DNA from: Bryobacterales bacterium
GTDB taxonomy: Bacteria; Acidobacteriota; Terriglobia; Bryobacterales; Bryobacteraceae
Length of the DNA: 64,000 nucleotides
Reading direction: 5' to 3'
NCBI GenBank assembly: GCA_003135055.1
Contig: PLDF01000505.1
Coordinates: forward strand, 18,263-82,262
Each line of letters begins with the position of its first letter. Position 1 is the first letter of the stretch. Positions 57,647-64,000 of the stretch are shown here, in pieces. The notes below the pieces were generated by a model. It was not told where the DNA came from. It was given only the letters and a program-made list of their open reading frames with translations, and searched no databases. The position numbers and the translations under genes are program-made.

Positions 57647-58054
57647 CTACTTCTTTGCCGGCGCCGGAACCAACGGCACAGGCCCCTTCGTGTTGTTCTG
57701 GTCCCGCGGCGGCAAAGGAATCGTGACCGTCTTGCCCGGTGACTGTGGTTGCGTCACCGGCATCGTCTTCACCGGGATGGACTTCACCGGCTGGTCTTCC
57801 AAAACCGTGGTAGCCAGACCGGCGTTCCGGGTTGCCAGGATCGAGAGCGTGAGCGACGTCACCATAAAAATCGCCGCCGATGCCGTGGTCGCTTTGGAAA
57901 GCAGCGTCGCCGAACCGCGCGGCCCGAAGGCCGTCTGCGAGCCCATGCCGCCAAAAGCACCCGCCAAATCCGCCGCTTTCCCGCTTTGCAGCAGAATCAC
58001 GACGATCAGAAACAGACACACCACCACATGAATCAGGAGAACCAAAATGTACAT
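57647..58054 (-). CDS. secG: Preprotein translocase subunit SecG
   Basis: [73 protein letters not shown]. Confidence 0.95.
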   Translation of the reverse strand: MYILVLLIHVVVCLFLIVVILLQSGKAADLAGAFGGMGSQTAFGPRGSATLLSKATTASAAIFMVTSLTLSILATRNAGLATTVLEDQPVKSIPVKTMPVTQPQSPGKTVTIPLPPRDQNNTKGPVPLVPAPAKK

Positions 58055-58157
58055 TGCAGTCTCTTCAGTATAGGAGATCGGCGGAAGTGCGGTCAAATCG
58101 GGTTGTGCGCTACCTGCGCGACACGCGTTACATTTAGCGCACAACTAGCGCACATCC

Positions 58158-58970
58158 TCAAATCGCGTTCATGGGCGCCTTGGGCGCGCCGGCTTCGGCC
58201 AGTTCCCGGGCGTATCGAAAAAACAGCTCCATGCCCTCGTAATCGCGCGATTCCAGTTGGTGCACGATGTGCCGAGTCAGATACTCCCGCACCAGCGCGG
58301 GCGGGAATTCGCGCCGTGGCGCTTCCGAAGCGACAATCTGCTCGATCCGCTCGCGGCCGAAGCGGCACGAGTCGCGAAAGGCTTCCGCCACGGACGCGGC
58401 GCCAACTCCCGGCCGGGCTGCCCAAACCGCAAACACCATCGGCAGGCCCGTCATTTCCACCCATTCCGCTCCCAAATCGTAGGAATAATACGGCAGCCGC
58501 GCAGGGTCGATGCGCAAGGCCGGGTCGCCGATAATCAGGGCGGCGTCGGCGGAGCCTAGCATCGCTTCCAGGTCGGGCGGCTGGCGAATCAGGGTGGGCG
58601 AGGCGCCGTATTTCCGTTCCAGAATCACGCGCGCCAGTTCCACCGATGTGCGCGAGCTGGAATCGGCCGCCAGCGTTCGAATCTGGGCCGCGGGCCGCGA
58701 CGAAATCAGCAGGATGCTGCGAACCGGGCCATGGCACGCGATTCCGGTTCCCGGGATGGTTTCGAGGTTCAGCCTTGTTAGCTCGAACGACGGTACGATG
58801 CCGATATCGGCCGCGCCCGACGCCAGTTGGTCCGCGCAGCCCGCGGGGACGCGAAAATCGAGCTCGAACAGCCCGCGTTGCGGACCATGCAGCATTCCCC
58901 AAACTAGCGGCGTGGTATTCAGATAGCTGACGGCGCAGACGCGCAGGCGGCCCATGGAGGGTTGAGTCAA
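58158..58970 (-). CDS. mqnA: Chorismate dehydratase of the futalosine menaquinone pathway
   Basis: RVCAVSYLNTTPLVWGM, DIGIVPSFEL, GDPALRI, DLGAEWVEMTGLPMVFAVWAAR. Confidence 0.93.
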   Translation of the reverse strand: MTQPSMGRLRVCAVSYLNTTPLVWGMLHGPQRGLFELDFRVPAGCADQLASGAADIGIVPSFELTRLNLETIPGTGIACHGPVRSILLISSRPAAQIRTLAADSSSRTSVELARVILERKYGASPTLIRQPPDLEAMLGSADAALIIGDPALRIDPARLPYYSYDLGAEWVEMTGLPMVFAVWAARPGVGAASVAEAFRDSCRFGRERIEQIVASEAPRREFPPALVREYLTRHIVHQLESRDYEGMELFFRYARELAEAGAPKAPMNAI

Positions 58971-59154
58971 CCCACAGTTTAACCCACCCCGCGCGGGTCT
59001 CGCCGGCTTTCGGTGTCGTCCTAATAGTGCGCCATCGGCCTTCGGTTGCGGAGCCCTGTGTTTGTTAGTACTTAGCCCGATACCCGGTTGAGAACGGCTC
59101 TGGTATTCTCAAGAGGAGCGCTGTCCGCGTCTGCGCCCGCCTTGGAGTATTCCG

Positions 59155-62100
59155 ATGAAACCAAAGCACCTTGTAATTCTTAGCCTGATCTTATCCGGCG
59201 CCACAGCGGCTTTTTCGCAGATCACTCTGAACCCGGTGGCGTCGCGCGCCATCGGCCAACCGAATCTCGTGCCCGAAACCGCCAACCCGAATTGGGTGGA
59301 TGGACGCGAATTATTTCAACCGGACGGTATCGCGCTCGACACCTCGGCGTCGCCGCCCATCGTCTATGTAGCCGATACAGTCAACAACCGCATTATGGCT
59401 TGGAAGAACGCCACCGGTTTTTCCGACGGACAGCCGGCCGACCTGATCATCGGCCAGCCGGATCAATTCACTACGAAAATAGCGGGACCGGGCACAACGT
59501 TCAGCAGCGGCCTGAATTCTCCGATTGGCGTAACGGTATTCAATGGCGACCTGTACGTGGCCGATACCGGCAATAACCGCATTCTGCGATTCCGAAAGCC
59601 TTTCGCTCAGACCAACGGAAACATTTTTCCCGATCTCTGGCTCGGCCAGCCCAGCCTGAGCTCGAACACGGCAAACTACACCGGGTCGCTAAGCGCGCAA
59701 GGAGTGAGTTTCGCGGGTTTTTTTCAGGTCTACATGGCATTCGATTCGTCGGGAAATCTGTGGGTCTCGGACGAGGGTAACAATCGGGTGCTGCGGTTTC
59801 CAGCCTCTACGATTTCGTGTTCGAACTGCGGAGGAATGCAAGCGGACATCGTGATCGGCCAGCCGAATCTCACCAGCAGCTATTCGACGCCTCTCGCTAC
59901 CGGCAGTTCCAGCAGCGGCGTCATCGGGAACCAATTCGACGTCCCTGGGGCGATCGCCTTCGATTCCGCCGGGCTGCTGTACGTTTCCGATAGGGGCGTC
60001 AATGGCTATCCCGGCCGCATCCTGGTCTTTTCCCCGCCATTCCTGACGGGCGGAATGTCGGCCACACGAATTATGGGAGTTTTCGCGCCTTCTTCTACCC
60101 AAACTAGCCAGGCTCAAATCGACAGCACGGTTATGGCTTCGCCCGGCGGCATCTTCTTTTTTCAAGACCAGAGCGTGGGCGTGATCGATTCGGGCTTCAA
60201 TCGCATCCTGGTCTTTCCGCCGTACTCGCAGTGGCCCGCACAGAACACTACTTTTTCGCCGCAAGCCACTCAGGTTTTCGGCCAGAACACATTCACCAAT
60301 TTCGGAAGCAACGGCTCGCAAAGTACCACCATCGTCACGTCTATCCCCGCGGCAAACCGGTTCTCCGACCCGACCGCGGCATTTTTTTCCCAAGCCACCA
60401 ACGAACTCTATCTGGCCGATACGGGAAACAATCGCGCGATTGTGCTGCCGGTTTTTTCCGGCGACGCTCTGGGCAGCGCTACCCGCGTACTCGGGCAGGA
60501 CCGCCTCAATCAGGGATCGATTAACTTGATCGAAGGCCGCGAGTTCCAGTTCATCCAGTACACAGCCACTTCGGCCTTCCTGGATGCCGGAATTGCCATC
60601 GATAGCAGCGGCAGCGTGCCCCATCTATACGTCTCCGACCCGAATAATCATCGCGTGCTGGGCTTTAAAGACATTCGCAATCTGCAATCGAGCGCCAAGG
60701 CCGACATCGTGATCGGGCAGCCGGATCTCGGCACGGCGCTTTGCAATTACCCCACCGGCGATGCCGCCGATCCCAGCAATACCAGTCTGTGTTACCCCAA
60801 GGGAATCGTGGTCGACGCGCAGGGCAACCTGTATGTGGCGGATTCGTTTAACGGGCGGGTGCTGCGCTTTCCCGCGCCGTTTTCGCAGCCATTCGGGCAG
60901 GTTACGGCGGATTTGGTACTGGGGCAAGCGAGCTTCACTTCTTCCATCAAAGACCCCAGCAACTCCACCATGGCCAGTCCCTATGGCGTGGCGTTTACTG
61001 GGACCAACGGACTGCTGGTCTCGGATTTGGTACACAATCGCGTCTTGTATTTTCCCTTTTCCGCGAATGGAACGTTCGCCGCGGGCACGGATAACGGCAA
61101 GGCCGCTACCAAGGTTTTTGGACAACCGGATTTTAAGACAGTAACCGCCGGTAACACGGACGCCACTTTCAGCAGCCCGCACCACATTGCGTGCGACACC
61201 AGCGGGCAGCTTTACGTCGCCGATAGCGGCAATAACAGGATTCTCATTTTTGGCGACCCGAACAGTTCGCAGACCGCTGCTGCAGCGCAGGCTTCCATAT
61301 TGTCTATCAGCGGCCTCAGCTCGCCGGAAGGCGTTTACGTGAATCCTTCAACCGGCGAGATCTGGGTGGCTAACACGGGGGCCGGCACGGCGGTGCGCTA
61401 TCCCAAGTTTGAGACGCTGCTCTTCAATCAGACGCCGCTTGACGCCAATCCGATACCGCCGGCTTGCAGCGCCTGCTACTCGCTGGCGGTGGCGCAGGAT
61501 CAGTTCGGCGACCTTATACTGGCGGACGGGGCCAACCGGGTATCGTTTTTCTATCCCGGTCTTTTCGGTCTGAACGGCGCCAGTTTCGCCCCCGACAAGC
61601 AGTTCGCGCCGGGTATGATCGCCTCGATCTGCAACTCACCCACCTGCAATTCGTTGAACACGACCGGCTCGACCTTCGGCAGCCAGACGGTAGCCAACAG
61701 CGGTTCCACTTGGCCGACAACCCTGGGCGGCATTCAGTTGCTGTTCAACGGTACGCCCGTGCCGCTCGACTATGTCTCGCCCACGCAGATCAACTTCCAG
61801 GTTCCGAACGGCGCGCCCATCACCGGGACGGCCAGCGCACAGGTAGTGCAGGCCGCCACGAGCCAGATTCTAGGCGCCGGGCTGCTGCCTCTGAATGCGG
61901 TTTCGCCGGGGTTGTTTATTTGCGGCGCCGCAACCGGCACGCTGCGGCAGGCTTGCGTTACCAATCAGGATGGCACCGTGAATAGCGGAACCAACGCGGC
62001 GCCGCGCGGATCCATCATTGAGATCTATGCCACGGGCGAGGGTTTCGTGCCAGGCGCGCCCCCGGATGGCACGCCTGCGACTGCGGCCACCGCCGCCCCC

Positions 62101-62349
62101 AATCCGGTTCGAGTCTTCATCGGAACCGACTTTGTGGACGAAACGCCGCTTCAGCCGGGCGAATCGAACGGGGGTAATTTCCTTAAGTATTCCGGGCTGG
62201 CGCCGGGTTACGTCGGGCTCTGGCAGATCAATGTTCAGATTCCCATGGCCGTGGGGCCGAGCACTCAGGTGCAAATCGCCATTCTGGTAAACGGTGTGGC
62301 CGATCCGGACGTCTTCTCCAGCTATCACGCGATCATCAACGTAAAGTAG
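59155..62349 (+). CDS. Secreted NHL-repeat protein with TIGR03437-type C-terminal domain
   Basis: Repeats YVADTGNNRILRF; C-terminus VQLLFNGTPVPLDYVSPTQINFQVP...IEIYATGEGFVPGAPPDG...VGLWQINVQIP. Confidence 0.88.
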   Translation: MKPKHLVILSLILSGATAAFSQITLNPVASRAIGQPNLVPETANPNWVDGRELFQPDGIALDTSASPPIVYVADTVNNRIMAWKNATGFSDGQPADLIIGQPDQFTTKIAGPGTTFSSGLNSPIGVTVFNGDLYVADTGNNRILRFRKPFAQTNGNIFPDLWLGQPSLSSNTANYTGSLSAQGVSFAGFFQVYMAFDSSGNLWVSDEGNNRVLRFPASTISCSNCGGMQADIVIGQPNLTSSYSTPLATGSSSSGVIGNQFDVPGAIAFDSAGLLYVSDRGVNGYPGRILVFSPPFLTGGMSATRIMGVFAPSSTQTSQAQIDSTVMASPGGIFFFQDQSVGVIDSGFNRILVFPPYSQWPAQNTTFSPQATQVFGQNTFTNFGSNGSQSTTIVTSIPAANRFSDPTAAFFSQATNELYLADTGNNRAIVLPVFSGDALGSATRVLGQDRLNQGSINLIEGREFQFIQYTATSAFLDAGIAIDSSGSVPHLYVSDPNNHRVLGFKDIRNLQSSAKADIVIGQPDLGTALCNYPTGDAADPSNTSLCYPKGIVVDAQGNLYVADSFNGRVLRFPAPFSQPFGQVTADLVLGQASFTSSIKDPSNSTMASPYGVAFTGTNGLLVSDLVHNRVLYFPFSANGTFAAGTDNGKAATKVFGQPDFKTVTAGNTDATFSSPHHIACDTSGQLYVADSGNNRILIFGDPNSSQTAAAAQASILSISGLSSPEGVYVNPSTGEIWVANTGAGTAVRYPKFETLLFNQTPLDANPIPPACSACYSLAVAQDQFGDLILADGANRVSFFYPGLFGLNGASFAPDKQFAPGMIASICNSPTCNSLNTTGSTFGSQTVANSGSTWPTTLGGIQLLFNGTPVPLDYVSPTQINFQVPNGAPITGTASAQVVQAATSQILGAGLLPLNAVSPGLFICGAATGTLRQACVTNQDGTVNSGTNAAPRGSIIEIYATGEGFVPGAPPDGTPATAATAAPNPVRVFIGTDFVDETPLQPGESNGGNFLKYSGLAPGYVGLWQINVQIPMAVGPSTQVQIAILVNGVADPDVFSSYHAIINVK

Positions 62350-62393
62350 GACAGACCATCGCGTTGTGGTGGTCTGTTGCGCGGGGCTGCCGG

Positions 62394-62570
62394 CCCGCGA
62401 AATTTCATGAAGAACCCGTAGCGCTCCGGGGATTCCCCGATGTGCGAGGTGGTTTCTCGACCCTGTTGGGATGGGCGTTCCGCCCGCGAAACTTCATGAA
62501 AAACCCGCCGAGGCTCGGGGGATTTCCCGATATGCCAGGTGGTTTTTCGCCCCTGTCATGCCTCGCTTGC
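62394..62570 (+). repeat. Two tandem copies of an approximately 89-bp repeat
   Basis: CCCGCGAAATTTCATGAAGAACCCG...GGTGGTTTCTCGACCCTGT and CCCGCGAAACTTCATGAAAAACCCG...GGTGGTTTTTCGCCCCTGT. Confidence 0.8.
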
Positions 62571-62839
62571 TAGCGCCCCGAGCGCGCGTCCCGGTCCACG
62601 CGCCGGATGAAGCCGTACATCGTCAGGCATGCCACGCAAAGCACACCCGATACGATCGCGCCGGGCAGCGCAGTTTCCCTATGCCCCGCGAGAAATGCGT
62701 CGAGCGTCGCGGAAAGCAGCCAGACCTGAACGACTAACAGAATTACAATCAGGGCCGTGACCGCGTCAATCGCCGTCAGCCCGCGGCGCTGTTGAGAAAC
62801 GTGCCGGGGAATTTGTTGAGGGCTTGAGTGGTGGGACAT
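62570..62839 (-). CDS. Small two-TM membrane protein
   Basis: AIDAVTALIVILLVVQVWLLSATLDAFL...PGAIVSGVLCVACLTMYGFIRRVDRDA; immediately follows the Rieske gene. Confidence 0.7.
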   Translation of the reverse strand: MSHHSSPQQIPRHVSQQRRGLTAIDAVTALIVILLVVQVWLLSATLDAFLAGHRETALPGAIVSGVLCVACLTMYGFIRRVDRDARSGR

Positions 62840-62842
62840 CTT

Positions 62843-63361
62843 TCAAACCTCGGGTTCCATCTTGATAGCGATCAATTGGCCGCCGCTACGTTCCAGCACG
62901 ACGCGTGGCAGCGGGCGCGTGGGCGGCCCTTGCAATACAGAACCATCCTGGACGGAGAAATAGCCCTGGTGGCAGGGGCATTCCAGGCGATCATGCTCAC
63001 GCGAATAGAAAACCGCGCACGAGAGATGGGTGCATTTTTGGCTGTACGCCGCATAAGCGTCTTCCGCGGTCCGGATCAGGATGCATTGCTCGCCGGGGTT
63101 TGGATACTGAAACAACTTCACGCCTCCGATAGGAATCTCACCCGCTTTCGCGACCAGGGTGCGGTGGTAGACTGGCGCCTTCCGCAGCCAACTTCTTACC
63201 AGGATCCAAAGGTTTCCCGCGAACATCCCCAAGCTTGCCAAAGTGAGGAACTTGGCAAGCTGCCTTCGGCTGACATAACGCTCATCGGCTTTAGAGATGG
63301 AAAACTCGTCGCGCCAGAGCGGCTCCCGCTCTGCAGGCGCCTGCTTTATGCCATCAGGCAT
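62843..63361 (-). CDS. Rieske 2Fe-2S protein
   Basis: CTHLSC and CPCHQGYF cluster ligands; N-terminal TM. Confidence 0.9.
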   Translation of the reverse strand: MPDGIKQAPAEREPLWRDEFSISKADERYVSRRQLAKFLTLASLGMFAGNLWILVRSWLRKAPVYHRTLVAKAGEIPIGGVKLFQYPNPGEQCILIRTAEDAYAAYSQKCTHLSCAVFYSREHDRLECPCHQGYFSVQDGSVLQGPPTRPLPRVVLERSGGQLIAIKMEPEV

Positions 63362-63932
63362 TGGCTTTCTCCCACATGAATTCGGCGATATCGAGCTTCA
63401 CGGAATCGGTTCCCGCGGGGATCATCATATAGACTTGCGTCGTAATCGTTTGATTTCCGAAATCGAAAACATTGGATGGCTTTTCGCGGCGCGCCGCGAT
63501 TTCCTCACTCCGCACGTAAGCGAGCGCCTGGCTCGGGCAGACGGTCGCGCACATCGGGCGTTTGCCGGCGGATGTCCGGTCGTAGCACATGTCGCATTTC
63601 ATCATCTGCTCGTATTCCGGGAAAATCTTCGGAATGCCGAACGGACACGCCAGCACGCAGTTCGAGCACGCAATGCAGCGCGCCTTCAGCGCGGATAGGA
63701 CGATGCCGTCGTCGCCCTTCTTGATCGCATCCGCGGGGCAAACCTGCGCACAGGTAGGATCCTCACAATGCCAACAGACGTAGGCCGCCGTGCCGATAGT
63801 TTCCGCGCGATCGATGAAATCGAAGTTGATCATCGAGTGGCCGCGATGAGTTTCACACTCCTCGCAGGCCTTGACGCAGGACTGGCACCCGATACAGCGC
63901 GATGGATCGACGTAGAACTCGTAGCCGAACAT
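63354..63932 (-). CDS. 4Fe-4S ferredoxin-type electron-transfer subunit (DmsB/NrfC-like)
   Basis: CIGCQSCVKAC, CWHCEDPTCAQVCP, CIACSNCVLACPFGIP, CDMCYDRTSAGKRPMCATVCP. Confidence 0.92.
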   Translation of the reverse strand: MFGYEFYVDPSRCIGCQSCVKACEECETHRGHSMINFDFIDRAETIGTAAYVCWHCEDPTCAQVCPADAIKKGDDGIVLSALKARCIACSNCVLACPFGIPKIFPEYEQMMKCDMCYDRTSAGKRPMCATVCPSQALAYVRSEEIAARREKPSNVFDFGNQTITTQVYMMIPAGTDSVKLDIAEFMWEKANA

Positions 63933-64000
63933 TATGCCGGGCTTCCTTTCCGAGAGGAAATACCTGAAGCGATCTGGGCCAGCTCGATCTGCACCAGCTC
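63931..64000 (-). CDS. C-terminal tail of an upstream ORF in the Rieske/4Fe-4S operon (truncated by window)
   Basis: ...ELVQIELAQIASGISSRKGSPA* with TAATG overlap to the next start; identity not determinable from 22 residues. Confidence 0.55.

Noticed and set aside
62364-62573. 69-aa ORF over the 89-bp tandem repeat
   Set aside because: Repetitive, lies in a gap between convergent genes; likely an ORF artefact of the repeat.

Overview
High-GC bacterial chromosome segment. Gene content (Cna-B/TonB receptors, TIGR03437-type C-terminus, DUF1592/DUF1552 pair, reg_prop histidine kinase) suggests a Solibacter/Bryobacter-like Acidobacteriota; this is inference, not a database result. Left end: a tightly overlapping purine-catabolism operon on the minus strand (xdhA-xdhB-guanine deaminase-OHCU decarboxylase-uricase-HIU hydrolase-allantoate amidohydrolase, the last cut by the window edge). 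Then a TonB receptor, a hybrid propeller histidine kinase with a convergent response regulator, decayed TA debris, a second TonB receptor, a multihaem cytochrome/TPR protein, a BrnTA locus with a frameshifted toxin, and a DUF1592-DUF1552-esterase cluster. From about 31.38 to 57.57 kb lies a probable genomic island: a 23-nt direct repeat of the 3' end of a tRNA-Leu(GAG) bounds it. It carries decayed STAND-NTPase and TssC-like fragments, a quinoprotein/cytochrome cluster, signal peptidase I and, most strikingly, an array at 42.8-47.9 kb. In that array five non-homologous or diverged toxin-antitoxin pairs (two VapBC/PIN, two DUF3368, one ParDE) are each followed, with a 4-nt ATGA stop/start overlap, by the start of a homologous but truncated tyrosine recombinase gene. 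This repeated antitoxin-toxin-recombinase architecture is the best candidate here for an undescribed system. A second theme is REP/REPIN-like palindromes sitting in-frame inside coding sequences. Right end: SecG, MqnA, an NHL-repeat protein, and a Rieske/4Fe-4S operon running off the window.
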